From NCBI GenBank assembly GCA_948144175.1, contig CANXME010000788.1:1-64000 (forward strand): a stretch of DNA of 64,000 bases. Direction: 5' to 3'. A program made the translations under genes and the position numbers. A model generated the notes under the pieces. It made no database searches, had not been told where the DNA came from, and was given only the letters and a program-made list of their open reading frames with translations. Source of the DNA: Closterium sp. NIES-65. Its lineage: Eukaryota; Streptophyta; Zygnematophyceae; Desmidiales; Closteriaceae. This document shows, piece by piece, positions 1 to 12,201 of the stretch (position 1 is its first letter; each line of letters starts with the position of its first letter).

Positions 1-58
1 CCTAATATTCATATCCATATATTGTTATGTCGACAGTAAATGCGCCGACCGTCGACGC

Positions 59-2243
59 GGCACCATCGGCGACACATACACCGCCGAACAGTTCCGCCAG
101 ATAATGACGAGGGTGCTGCCGGCTTGGGCGGCGTCGGCATGGAGCCCGCATTTCACCACACCTACGCAGACGCTGTGGAGGTTTCTTCTCATCAAGGTGC
201 TCACGCTGCTCTCCCACCACAGCCTCATGCGCGGTGCAAGCATACGCGAGATAACGCTCCCCGACATCTTCCTGTACCGACTGGCGAGCACCTCGTCGGT
301 GAACCCGGATAACCAGCCGGTCGTCATGGTGGTCGCCGCGCGGAACTAGAAGACGTCGAAGGATGCGCGTCTTCAACAGAGCTACGCGGCGCGGCACCTA
401 GAAGCGGAGTTGTGCGCCGTCGGCGAGACCGGGCTGTGGTTACACTTCGTCCTCGACCAGATCGGCCAGTTTCACGGCGTCGACCTCATTCCGCCGGTCG
501 GACACACCAGCACACGCGAGCTCTGGTACAAGAAGCACATGTTCTTCGCCCGCAACGACCCCGAGCAGGGCGAACTCTCAGCTCCCAGCCACCAGCGATG
601 GACGAGGCAGATGTGGAAGACGAATGGGGTGTTCTGCAAGCGGAACGTCCATGCCGCTCGGGCGGTGGCGGGGCGCAGGAGTTGGCCATCCAAGGTACGC
701 CTCGCGCCGAGATAGCCGAGCTGGGTCACTGGGCTCTCGACAAGATGACTCGAGCCTACATCACATCCATTTCCGTCGGCGTGGTGATGAAGAAGGCCGG
801 CTATTCGGGATTCACGCAGGACTACTTCTTGGGTCGCAGTAGGGTGGAACCGGGAGACGAACTCCTCGCTCTCATCGCCGAGCACATCTTCCCCGGCGTC
901 GATGACCTCCTCAACAAGGTTTGTTTATCGGTGCCGACCAAGCTTGCATGGTACTGTCCTATCCACCACGGAAATAACCCACGTCTGATGTCTAACTGCA
1001 GGCAGAAGAACTCGCGAAGAAGGGGTCCAACGCCGACGTTGCGGCCGTGCATTTTCTGGCGCCACCCTTCTGATGTTCCGCCGCATTGTCGCCGAGGACC
1101 TCGCGGTGAAACTCGTCCGCACCCCTTGGCACCCGTACATCCAGTATTCCCAGCTCTGCCGGATTCCCCTTTCCAGCACTGGGCGAAGAGGGTCGAGAAG
1201 ACCGACACCGACCCCATAAAAAGCGGCAAGATCCAACCCTCATCCAGCCAGAGGTAGGTCATCTTTTATGCCGACGTCGCGATGTTATCTATGACCGCTA
1301 CAACCCCTCATCTGCACCGTTATTCGCATACCATTGCAGAGGAGATATCGGTCCGCCATGACGCCCAGTTCGCGGTCGTCTCCCTCACGGAGACGCTTAA
1401 GCTCGAGAGGGAGGCGGTCAACGGTCCAGAAGCTCGACCTCGAGGAGAAGATCGAGAATCGCGACGGCAACCATCGCGTCGCTCGCTGGCCGAGATAACA
1501 CGCCTCACCGAGGCTCTCCGCGTTTCAGAAGCTCGAAGGATGCCGGAGGCGCCGCCAGCTGCTAACGACCAGTCGCCGAGCGACGGTGGCTCCGCGGAGT
1601 CGGCAAGCAGGGGTGGAGGAGCAACAAACCCAATAAACCCCCACAGACGGTCGAGGAGGCTAGCTACGAGCTGAACGTAGTGTAGCCTTGGCGGACTGCA
1701 ACGACCGTCAAGGACGCGTGGCGCCTCTGGACCTCGTGCACCAGCGCCGACACCCGTCGTCTGTGCGACAGGTTCAGGGAGCCGGGATTCGTCGACCGCC
1801 ACACCCTCCTCGACGGAGCCTCGCAGGGAGCACACGGGAAGAGGGTGCGCCGCATGATGAAGGTCATCGATGCGGTGCGCCAGCTTCGCAGGAGCGACGG
1901 CGAAGCCGACACGGAAGCCACCGTCGACGCGCTTAACAAGATAGCGGCGCCTGGCATTGGGACCTTCGCGGATGCCTTCACGGTGCTCAACGCGGACGCC
2001 GTAGCGACCTATGCTGGGCAGGGTAAGGGCGTCAAAGGGCTCGGCAAGACGGAATTTTCCAAGCTTCGTGTCGCCTGTGCGTTCGTGGCGCGCGGGTTAA
2101 AGCCCGAAACGTGGGTCGCCGACCTGTTCCCGGACACCTGGGTTGAGCAGATGAAGAAGACGTTGGCCGATCTGGCCCGCGAAAACGGCGCCGGGCAGCT
2201 GCCTCCGACCAATAAGTCGACCAAGCGCAAGAAAACCGCTTGA
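59..2243 (+). pseudogene. Crypton-type tyrosine recombinase with GCR1_C-like C-terminus, decayed
   Basis: Enzymes of this family cut and rejoin DNA through a catalytic Tyr and mobilise Crypton transposons. The frame is open from the left edge, so the 5' end may be missing. Motifs seen: a KTSKDARLQQ segment (about 350-385) typical of the catalytic Arg/Lys region; HAAR (HxxR, 650-661); GHW (724-732); RAYITS with the candidate nucleophile Tyr at 757-759. A GT..AG intron is at 919-1001. After it come an RRIVAEDLAVKL block and, at about 1690-1880, a GCR1_C-like domain (VKDAWRLWTS ... KRVRRMMKVIDAV). The gene ends with a Lys-rich tail and TGA at 2241-2243. Damage: in-frame TAG at 347-349 and 1682-1684; frame changes near 672 and 1061 and again within about 1400-1500. 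The family call rests on motif order and spacing. It cannot be active as read unless the breaks are sequencing errors. The 336-bp spacer to the convergent gene holds nothing I recognise. Confidence 0.72.
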
Positions 2244-2579
2244 ATGTTCCCAGGCCTCCTGCTACTGTGGCCTGTTGCATGTTGTAGATGTTGATGCAGC
2301 ATGCCTATGTTTCATACTGATACTGATGTCGACTTTTTGTTTCTCACAATGATCCTGTTGTTCTTGGCCTAGCGGGGCATTCACGTGTCGTTCAAACTCA
2401 AGTAGACAATCATTACTAGCTAATGTGTTCATTACTCATCCTACGTAAAGTAGACAGGCACGCACAAAAAAAAACACAAACAAAGAGCATCAAAGGGATC
2501 CGACAGCCAAAACAAGGAAAACGATATCGACCATTTCATCATCGAGTCCACGCAGCACTCAATCTTAGCAGGCCGTCGA

Positions 2580-5500
2580 CTAGGCCGTCGTGCTGTCCTT
2601 CTTCGACATCTTGCCCTTCTCCGTGCCGCCCTTGGTCTTCGTCCCCTTCTTGCCCCTCAGACCCTTCCTCCCCCTGTTGTCAAGATCGGCCTTCATTTGC
2701 GCGTCAATCGGCACCGCGATGTCCCTCGCTCTTAGTTTCGGCCCGGCGACGGGGCACATTCCCCAAAACGCCATCGTCTCAACCGTCGCTCTAGCGATAA
2801 CGTCGGCATCTACTCCAGCATTCCCCCCCGGATAGACCCTATCAAGGGCGGTCCTCTGGAGTGCTGGCGCGACGTTGTAGGCAACCTCTCCCAGGGGGCG
2901 GTCCCTGTTCATCTCGGCTTTCAGCACCAGCCTCCATGACTTTTCCGAATACATCGGCGGTCGCCTGGCTCGCTCCGCCGATGATCGCCGCCGACTTCCC
3001 TTCTTCCACAGCATCCGCCAGCTGGGCATCGCCGTTCTCGACGAAGCACCACACAGCGCATGCGGATGCTGCTAACGCCCATGCCGCCATATCCGTCTTC
3101 TCCTCCTTGTCTCCCTCCTTCTTCGCCGCTGCCGCAGCGGTCTTCCCATATGCAGCGCACATTGACACGCGACCTATCATCGCCGACATCATGAACGCCG
3201 ACTTCTCCCGGCCTTCCTCGGTGCTAGCATCGACTGGGTACCATATCGCTGGCAGGAGCGCGGCGTGGAGACAATTGCCTGTGGACTTGTAATGGCGATA
3301 CGCGTCGAGGATCTCTGTCAGCCTGTCACGCCACCACAAACAGGGCGAACATGAGTGACAACGACAACGACATCGACTTTGAATCGGAGGATTGCCGACT
3401 TACCGTGTCTTTGGAAGGAGCGTACCCCGGGCCCACATCACCGTCCACATCCCTGTCGGCAAGATCCTGACCTCCTCCCACACCTCCTTCCACCTCTCCA
3501 ATTCGGCGCTGTCCAAGCCGGTGAGCTCGGTCATGAGCACCTTGCTCACGAAACCGTCGTAGACGACGTACGCGATGGAGTGAACGTACGCGAGCTCCAT
3601 CTTGTCCCGCGACTTGCCGATGTATCGATTGATGCCGTGCACCTTAATCTCGCCGACCCACCCTTGCTTGTCGCCCGAGGTATCGTGTCGGATGCCATGA
3701 CCCCTCCTCTCCTTGCCCTTCCCCTCCTCCTCCTCCTCCTCCTCCTCCTCCTCCTCCTCCTCCTCCTCCTCCTCCTCCTCCTCCTCCTCCTCCTCCTCCT
3801 CCTCCTCCTCCTCCTCCTCTTCCTCCTGCTCGACCTCCTCCACCTCCTCGACATCCTCATCCTCCTCCTCCGCCTTCCTCTTTCCCTTTCTCCCCTTCGA
3901 GGAACCCTCGCCGACCGCCTTCTCCTTCCCCTTTCTCCCGGTCGACGCACCTTCTCCGACCGACTTGTCCTTCCCCTTCCTCCCCGTCGACGTACCCTCG
4001 CCGGGCGACTTCTCCTGATTCTCCCCTTTCCCTTCAACCTCCCCAATGCCGCCTCGATCTTTGTCCGCCGCCGTCTCCGCCGCCATCCCCTTCTGTTTAT
4101 CCGCCGCCTTCACCTCCGACTTCTCCCGCGTCTTCCTCTGTGAGCCCGCCTTCCCCTTCCGTTTCGACTTTCCTTCACCGACCGCATCACCGGTCGCACT
4201 AGGCTCTGCCGCGATGCCGACGAGTCCCGCCGAAGGCTCCACATGTTCCGTGTCGGAGATGGCCAGGGTTCGGGGATTGGCTGCATCCAGATGGGCCTGT
4301 ATGGCAGCGATATCAGCGTCTGCGGGGACCTCCTCAACGGCGCCGCCGCCGGTGGCAAGCGCGGCACGAACGCCCTTCTCCGCCGCCTTCTCCACATCAG
4401 CTGCCACATGGGTGGGTGGTGCGACATTCGCCGACGACGGCTTAGAGCCAGAGCCAGAAGCCTACTGAGTCCTCTCAGTCGACGCTAGTGCGCCCAGCTG
4501 GGCGCGCAACAACGCGGACTTTGGGTCTGCAGGAGTACGGGCGGCGACGACCGGCACTACACGTGGCCCACTGGCCGATGGGACGTCGACAGCAGGGGGG
4601 GCCTGTTGAACAGCCCTGTGGCCGGCTAGGAGCCTGAGCTGCTCCTTGAGCGCGTTCGCAACTGCCGCCCCTTTTCCCGCGCGGCCAACCTTGTCGGCAG
4701 ACGGTACGTCGGCATGGCGCGGGACGTCGGTAGGTCGCCCGGCAGACGGTCCGGTCGGATGGCGTGCACCCGCGGGAGACTGGTGAGGAACCGCTGACGC
4801 CTCCGCAACCCCTGTCTTCGGGCCCTGGCCAGCTTTCGCGGACCCGCCTGGGGCCGTTTTGGCGGCGGCCTTCTCCTTGTCGCGCAGGCCTTTCACACCG
4901 CTACCCTGTCGTGGTGGCTTAACGCCGACCGAAGGCGGAGCCATTGGCAGTGCGTCATCAGTGGCATGCTCGTCGGCGGGACCCCCACCACCATGGCCCG
5001 TGCTGGCCGCTCCAACCTGAGCCCAGTGCTTCCTGAGGATGTCGACCACGCTCTTCCCCGACTGCTTCAACGAACTACCGTCGCCGGCTCCCATGCTCCC
5101 ATCGCCGGCGACGCGAGAACCAGCCGCTCCCTTGGTCCGCCTCGCGCCCGCCGAATCGTCTCCGTCCCCCCCCCCCGCCGCCAGACCCCCCGCCTCCCTT
5201 GCTCCGCTTCTTGTTCGCCGAATTGTCCCCGTCGCCCCCCCCGCCGCCTCCCCGCCTCTTGTGACCCAGCTTCAAGCCCTCCGTAGGTTGCGCTTGGCCG
5301 GCGTCGTTTGCCGACGGCGACGACCCACGCCGAGCATACGCCACCGTGCCGACGACCTCGGCCATTATCTTCAGTCCAGAGGCGAGGAAGGACTGCTGCG
5401 TGGTCTCCGTCACCGCCTTCAGCACGTCCTCCTTGAAAGACTTCAGGAAATCTTCCGGCAAGGCCTGCGCTGGGCCGGTAGGCGGCGGCGGCTGGACTAG

Positions 5501-7982
5501 GCGGGGCGCGACGGCGGCGGCAATGTTGGTCTGCGCGGCGCCGATGTATTTGATGAACGACTCCTCCAACCCCTTCCTCGCCTCGCCCACCTCCGCCGTC
5601 ACGTGCTCGGTCACTGTCTTCACCGCGGTCGCGCGTGCGACCGCCGCTCGTCCCTTGGGGTCGTCAAGATCCAGCAGCGTCTGCCTCGCTAGCTCGGCGA
5701 AGGACTTGGCCGATTGAATGGCGCTGTCCATGTTGTCGGTGAGGCCCTCGGTGATTGTGGTCGCCATGGTCGACGTGGCCTCTTTGAGGCGCTCCTCCGA
5801 TTTCCGGTCGGTGTCGGCGACCTGGGCGGTCAAACCCTTCACCTTCTCGAGGAGCCCAGCTAATGCCGCCGCCAAGCTGTCGACCCGCCCCGTCTGCTCA
5901 CCGAGCCGCCGTTCAAGGAGTGCATTGTCTGCACGCAATCGCCTGTTCTCCGCCCTCAGCTGATCGACGACGTCCAGCCGCGCCTGCCGCCCAGCCGCGG
6001 TGGAACCGGGATGACCGCTCGCCGCCTTCTTCCTCCTAGACCGCTCCCCGCCGGCCTTCTCCGCGGTGGCATCGGTATGCACATCCACGCCCCTCTGCTC
6101 CGGGACCGCGGCGTTATCCCCTTCACCGACCTTGACCATGCCACCACCTCCGTGAGCCGCCTCCACGCCGACCTCGCCGATATTCGCTGTCGCACCCTTC
6201 CCCTCCCCTTCGTCGTTCTCGACATCCGCCGATCTCCCACCCGTTTCCTCCGCTCCTCCGACAACGTACCCCTCCGCTCCTCCGACAACGTACCCCTCCG
6301 CCATTTCCACGTCCTCCACCTCTACCAACTGCTCCTCCTGGTGCTGCCTCTCGTGCTCCTGCGTCTCCTGCTCCTGCTCCTCCTCCGACTCCGAGCCCGA
6401 CCCCGATACCGACCCCGACCTCGACCCCGACGACTCCTCCGAGCCCCCCTCACCCTCACGTTCCTCCTCGCGATCCTGGACCCCATCATCATCCCCGTGA
6501 ACAACCTCAGTCCCGGTCACCCCCTTTCCTGCGGCCGCATCGGCCTCGTCGACGCCGACTCCCGACTTGCCACGCGCATCAGCGACGTTCGGGGCGACCC
6601 CTACTGGTACGGATGCAGAATGGACTTCCTCGCCGTCGTCGTCACAGGCGTCGGCAGCAACAACGGTTTTCCCCGACCGTATGAGCGGGACTTGCTTCTT
6701 GATGAGGGCTACCATCTCGTTCCGCAGCGCCTTCAACCCCGAGACGGTGGGCTTGTCCATGCTGGTGGCAATGCGACGGAGGTCGCCGGTCAGGTGCTGG
6801 AACCGCCTCACAACCCAGATCAACGCGCTCATTGCTAGCAGGCCGGAGCCCGCGTCCGAGTCCCGGACGGTATCGGGAATTTTCGGCATACAACAGTGCA
6901 GAGAGCAAGGATGAGGGCGGCGTAGATGTGACACCATATGACGGCGAATCGTCCGGAACTCACATCTCGAAGGGGTTCGTCGCAGTCGGCGAGCCTCTCC
7001 TGCACCTCGTCTTCGGACGGCTTCGCCCACTCCCATTTCCTACCCTCGCGCCGCAGCTCGGCCAGAACAGCGGTCCGGAAAAACCTGCAAAAGCACGGCA
7101 AGGACGGTCGGTTAGCACGGTGCACGCGCCGTGTCGACAATGTATGCGATGTCGACTAAACTATCGAGCTCACTTCAGCACGCGGATCGCCTCGTCGCGG
7201 TGCCACTCCTTCACTGTCTGCGGGTCGGCGTGCCGGATCGAGGTCCTGACCTCCTGCCCCGAGGCATTGAACAAATCGCCGGGGCACAGGATGAGAACGA
7301 CGCTGCAATGTGCTCCCGGAAGCGGTGCGATGCTGCACAGACAAGGCACGTCGATGGCGCTCAGAACAAATCACCGACACAGGTTGCAGCACACAGCAGG
7401 ACCTCGAACCTGCTCACCTCGATATCAGTGGGATAACCGCCACGTCGGCGTCGAAAATCGTCGCAAAGCATGTGTGGTCGTCCTGACCCATCGCCGCCCG
7501 AAGCCGGCCGACTCCTATCGACCACAATCGCTCGCCTGCATCCGTTGAGCGGATCCATGCGTGCCTGCACGCATGCATGATTACAACAAATTAGAGAGGT
7601 ATAGGTGCGCGGCACGACGGTGGAATGACGGGAGCCGAACGACTTCGGCACAACTCAGCGTCGTCGACGACCTAACGCATTACGTCGGCATCACCGATGT
7701 GATGTGCCTGAACTCTAAGCCCGTCGACATATACTACTGGACGCATTGAAACCCCGCCATGGCCGACCAGCATGGAATAGGCCCATCGACGACGACATCT
7801 CCATAAGACACTCACTTGAGACCGAGTCCCAAGCAACGGGCGTTAAACTCTAGCATAGGGTTTGTCAGAACGGCGTAGTCGTGCTCTTCGAACTTGGCCG
7901 TGTGTCCTCTACCGATGTCTAGATGCAGGGGGAAATCTAGCGAGGTCGGCGCCGCTTCGGCGGCTTTCTGGCCGGCTGCCAT
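2580..7982 (-). pseudogene. Large multi-exon coiled-coil/poly-Glu protein gene convergent with the recombinase, broken
   Basis: I do not recognise the full protein. I place the start at the ATG at 7980-7982 (MAAGQKAAEAA). Exons with compatible phases are 7982-7816, 7714-7616 (or 7619), 7564-7418, 7332-7174 and 7084-6964, then a long exon from about 6860 to 3404, an intron at 3323-3403, and a last exon at 3322-2580. The first five exons give about 230 residues. These include FDADVAVIPLIS followed by GAHCSVVLILCPG, which weakly resembles the strand-His region of C48/Ulp1 proteases (Cys after His where Trp is usual). Next come an acidic region, a coiled coil (about 5990-5800), a Gly/Lys-rich stretch, poly-Glu (3721-3818) and a Lys-rich C-terminus. 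Breaks: TAG at 7672-7674, a frame change at an 11-G run (5165-5175), TAG at 4462-4464, and a frame change near 2940. The join between the 6964 and 6860 exons is unresolved. It may be a second gene of the same transposon or a neighbouring host gene. Confidence 0.55.
3721..3820. repeat. (CTC)n microsatellite encoding poly-Glu on the minus strand
   Basis: About 100 bp of nearly pure CTC repeats. Read on the minus strand it is GAG codons, giving a run of over 30 Glu between a Lys-rich low-complexity region and a better conserved C-terminal part of the minus-strand gene. Confidence 0.95.
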
Positions 7983-8880
7983 GGCGGGAGAGCGAGGATG
8001 CTATGCTACAGGCTAAGGGAAGAAACGGTGGGAGTATGGAAGGCGCCGAGGTGGGAGGAAAAATGAAAGAGAAACGAGAACGCGAAAATGAGGGGCCAGT
8101 CCACCTCCAACGAAGAAAAGCCAGGCGGAGCCACGCAGGCCCGGTTGAGCGTCGCCCAGGGGGCCGTGATGCCTGGCTCGGCAGGGCTCGTGTACAAGTT
8201 GCGTGGCACAAGTGCACCCTCGCCGCCGAGCCAACAGGTCGACGTCACGTCCCCCGGCCTCGGTCGGCCAGGGGACGCAACTTCGCGTGGGCGCGGTGCG
8301 ACGTTTCGGCACCACGTGTCGATTTCGCAGAGGGTCGCGATAGCCGTGCGCCCCGTGGCGAACGACCCAGTTTTCGCTCGAGTTTCGGGGGGTACGAAAT
8401 GTCTCATGCATGCGATGCGAAATGACGGGCGAGCACGTGGCGTCACCGCAACGGGTCGCGAAATAGTCGAGCGACCCGAGGGGAGCCCCCGATTTTCGCG
8501 TGGACCTCGCCTGCCCGTACGGGCAGGCCGCGATGGGTTACTAGGGCCTCGCGGGCACGAGGGAGGGGTGGGCTGCCTTCGCGGCAGGGTTACTTTCCCT
8601 CGCCCGAGGTCTCGCCAGCTCGCCGCCCCCACCCGGTAACGTGGGTCGCTGTTCACTCTCGGGGGGGGGTTGCGGGGCGGCGGTCGTGCGCCCGGCCCAG
8701 CCCAGGGCCAGGCTGGCGGGCCCGCACGCGCGTCACTCGCCCGCCTCGTCAGACCCCTGTCCGTCGACCCCCCTCGTCGACCCTGGCAACTCGGGTCCGT
8801 CGACCTGATTCCGCTGGGGTCTTCCGGCCGGCAAGTAGGTAGTTCCACCAGGAAACTGCATACAAAGGTTGTGGTAGCAG
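7983..8880. other. GC-rich intergenic region, no gene seen
   Basis: Between the first exon of the minus-strand gene and the MYB copy 1 upstream region. Long overlapping open frames exist on both strands, but they are rich in Arg, Pro, Gly and Ala, have no motif, and are what GC-rich DNA gives by chance. It could hold the promoter of the minus-strand gene starting at 7982. I see no repeat, RNA gene or transposon end. Confidence 0.4.
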
Positions 8881-9450
8881 TAGCTTAGTCGTCTGAGTGC
8901 TCGCATCGCTGGGATGGCGCATCCACTCGTTTCCTGCGACTTGTCCGAGTTCCCGCGTGCGTCAATCTCTATCACACTCGCAATATCAGTCCCTCCTACG
9001 TTCAGAAAGCGGTCGGTACTACTGTATCCATTGCACGCTTCAACATGGAGCGGCTCCATCCCTATCATCCAATCTCAGACAGATTCTATCAAACCTCTTG
9101 GCGGTTCGTGCCGGAAGGTTTACTCAGAAGGTTCAAACTCTGGTTTGGGGTCGTACTATTCTTTCAGACTCATATCTTACGCGTGACAGAAGTATTCTGG
9201 AATGTGCTTCCTTTGACTCCATTCTCTATCGCCAAACTCAATTTCAGCTGGATCACTTTTCGGTGTATCCATCAACTTGTTCGCAGTACTATAAAGTCTG
9301 CAGCTGCGAGACTCCCCACCATTCGCCACAATCTGTCTACCCAGCATTTCGCCACTTTGGCGAAGCCAGAATTTGTCGAGTGGCCAAGGGAACGGGAATT
9401 TTAAGGCTAAAGCTCTTCATTAGGGTGCTTGTTGGGCTAGTCTGGGAGCA
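8881..9450 (+). promoter_or_regulatory. Upstream/5' leader region of MYB copy 1, duplicated at 61321-61967
   Basis: Blocks here match the DNA before MYB copy 2. Examples are GCATCCACTCGTT at about 8918 and 61366, and a stretch around the ATG at 9043 matching that around 61523 (both followed by CCCTAT and AGATT(C/T)TATCA). The similarity shows that the duplication included about 0.6 kb of upstream DNA. Short open frames start at the shared ATG, but they diverge and shift between copies, so I read them as leader or promoter DNA rather than coding sequence. Confidence 0.5.
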
Positions 9451-9568
9451 ATGAGGCCTGTGTTACTACGTTCGGGATTGAAAGAGCAAGTTTCTGGAGG
9501 TGCTAAGGAGAAGAAGAAGCGGGTAACTGGCATACTATGGAGGCCGGAGGTACACGAATCTCCTTCTG

Positions 9569-9648
<80 letters not shown>

Positions 9649-9650
9649 TC
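9569..9650. repeat. (TG)n followed by poly-T in MYB copy 1 intron 1
   Basis: About 62 bp of TG dinucleotides followed by a run of about 18 T, in the first intron of MYB copy 1, some 50-70 bp before the altered acceptor. The matching intron of copy 2 (62064-62171) lacks this expansion. Confidence 0.95.
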
Positions 9651-10407
9651 CCGTTTTTTTCGCGTTCGTGTCGCTGAATATCTCTTTTTGTTGGTGTGTG
9701 TGGGAAGACGATATATTATTGGCCCACGTGGCAAGGCATGGAACAAACAAATGGACACGGTTACAGTCCATGGGCCTTCTACCCACGCGAGACCACAAGG
9801 CCTGCTGTAACCGCTTTCTTGTGCTCAAAGGGTAAGTCCTTTCTCAACATTACCTGATATTGCTAATTTTCTAACTTGACATTTCTTCATCATGACTTGG
9901 CGACGTTGCTACAGCTACATTTACATCCACACAAAACCGTGTGCTGCCTCATACCTCCTCTCACATTCCCCTCTCCGCTTTCCTATGTCGTGTAGAAAGT
10001 TTTCAAATCAGAGCGAGGATACGACACACGTAAACGCTTCTGCCTTCGGCTCGTCTCGAAGAGTAAATCGAGGTACAGCGCACAAGGACCGGGACTGGAA
10101 AGCAATGATGACGATGACGGTCAAACCGAGAATCGCCAAGCACATGATGAAGCCAGCTGTCGTGCCGAATTGTTCAGGAAGCAAATCCGATTTATTTCTC
10201 GCCGGCATCATTCAGAACACTTCAGGAATTTCTGCGTCCGGTTCAGCTCTCAGCAACTCATCATGTCAGCGGCAGCAGCACGCACCGTATCAGCATAAGC
10301 ACGCTTTAGCACTGGATATGCCCGAGACGGAGAGAATGACAACGCCGATGAATTTTCAGGTTGGAGCAGCAACAACAGTGACATGTCGACTCGGTGTGGG
10401 AGGTGGA

Positions 10408-10410
10408 GCA

Positions 10411-10484
<74 letters not shown>
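10408..10484. repeat. (GCA)n triplet repeat coding for poly-Ala
   Basis: Pure CAG/GCA array in exon 3 of MYB copy 1, read as Ala in the gene frame. Copy 2 has only a short, interrupted version at 63021-63120, so the array expanded in copy 1 or shrank in copy 2. Confidence 0.95.
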
Positions 10485-10489
<5 letters not shown>

Positions 10490-11480
10490 AAGCAACGGCA
10501 GCAGCAGCCGCAACGGCAGCAGCAGAAGCCGCCGTGGCAGAAGTGACAGCAGCGGGAGCAGCAGCGGCAGCAGCGGCTCGGGCAGCAGCGATGGTGGAAA
10601 GTGCAAGCGCAGCAGCCATTGCCTCACATTCTCCGACCCCATGCTCCTCCGCTCATCAACTGGCTCCATTGGCAGTGCAGCGATGCTGTTTAGCAGCATG
10701 CTGTTCAGCATCGCACCAACACTCCCCATCCTCACAGCAGCTCCCTCCAGCTCCACAGCAACTCCTCCTAACATCACAGCCGCTCCTCCCAACATCACCC
10801 TCACATTCAGTTCCCCAGGGGTCGTCAGGTCCTTCAGCCTCGCCCCACGTTCCACCCGCTGCAACTTCTTATCCTCACTCCTCAACCCCCTCTCTCACCT
10901 GCGCTCTCCTTCCTCCACTCCCTCTTCCTGAAAGTGACACTAACGCTGGAAAATTCTCACTAGGAAGTTCACCCATGCAAGAGCTGACGGAGTTCGAAGC
11001 CTTGCTCCTGGGAGAATGGCCTCCTCAGCAGCAGGACAGCGCCAGCGCCTTTGATACAAAACTCAACTTTCAGAGCAAGTTGCACGCTGATCAGGACGGT
11101 GTCTACAGCACTAAATGCAACATCCAGAACACGTTGCAAGCTGAAGCGGAACCAATACCGCTTGATTATGCGACTTCTGGTGATGAGGCTCGAAGATTGA
11201 TGCTAATTCAGCCTGCAGATTCCGATCTGATTGGCTTGGGTCGTGTTCCTCCTGTTGGTGCGGGTGCTGCTGATGCGGATTTTTCGGCTTTTTCTGACTT
11301 TGCTGACTCGGCAAAACTCTCATCTGATCCTGGTGCAAGTCCACATTGAGTTGTAAAGCGCCTCAAGGCTGTGTCTCCTTGTGTAGCTGGTCCGTGCTGC
11401 AACTCTGACATGTTTTTCTTAAGCATTGTGTCTAATATGGCTGCTGCTGCTGCTGCTGCTTCAGATGCTGATGCTGCTGG

Positions 11481-11580
<100 letters not shown>

Positions 11581-12201
11581 TCTGCTTCTGCTGATGCGGC
11601 TGCTGCTGTCGCTACTGCTGATGCAGCCGAAGCAATTGCCGCACAAGATGCAGTCACTGCACTAGCTGCTGATCACGCCATCACAACTTTTCTGATTGAG
11701 GCTGAACTGAGGAGAATCAACGACGCCCTCCTGCACTCAACTCCTAGAACCAGCTCTTCACCCGAATCTTCACCTGAAGATTCTCCAGAAACTTCACTTG
11801 CATCAGCTTTGAAGGGCCGGATTCTCACGGAGGTGTCTCAAGGGTTTGTTACGTCGTCCCTGCTCTATTCAACAAGCCATGTGCATCTTACTGCCCCATC
11901 TTTTCCCTCCCTGCCAGCAGCAGCATGGCCCTCGGATATGTCCCCTTGGTTTTCACCAGCGTTGCCACCGTCTGCTGCTGTTTCGGCTGGTGCACTTGGT
12001 GCTGAGCCTGCTGCAGCATCTCCAGTTTTTGCACCAACTCCCGCTGCCACTACTGTGTATCCGCTGGGCTGCACCTCTCTACCCACGAACATGGCGAGAA
12101 CACGTCCTGGTGTAAAAACTGCAGATGCTGAGGCTGGTCTAATGAAGCCAGATGAGCTGTTTGAAGCGTGGTGCAATGAGTCGCTTTGTAGAGTGAGATA
12201 A

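Noticed and set aside
347..1684. TAG reassigned to an amino acid in this organism
   Set aside because: Near-intact C2 and C5 use CAG for Gln with no internal TAG. The TAGs in decayed copies replace several different residues (Gln, Trp, Glu, Tyr, Ser), and most are simple transitions.
8006..8848. A minus-strand gene of 280 residues in the GC-rich spacer
   Set aside because: Arg/Pro/Ser-rich with no motif, overlapping equally long frames on the other strand; consistent with chance in GC-rich DNA.
9045..9404. Separate 119-residue protein starting MERLHPYHP
   Set aside because: The start is shared with the copy 2 upstream region, but the frames diverge and shift between copies, so the similarity is at DNA level and fits a leader or promoter.
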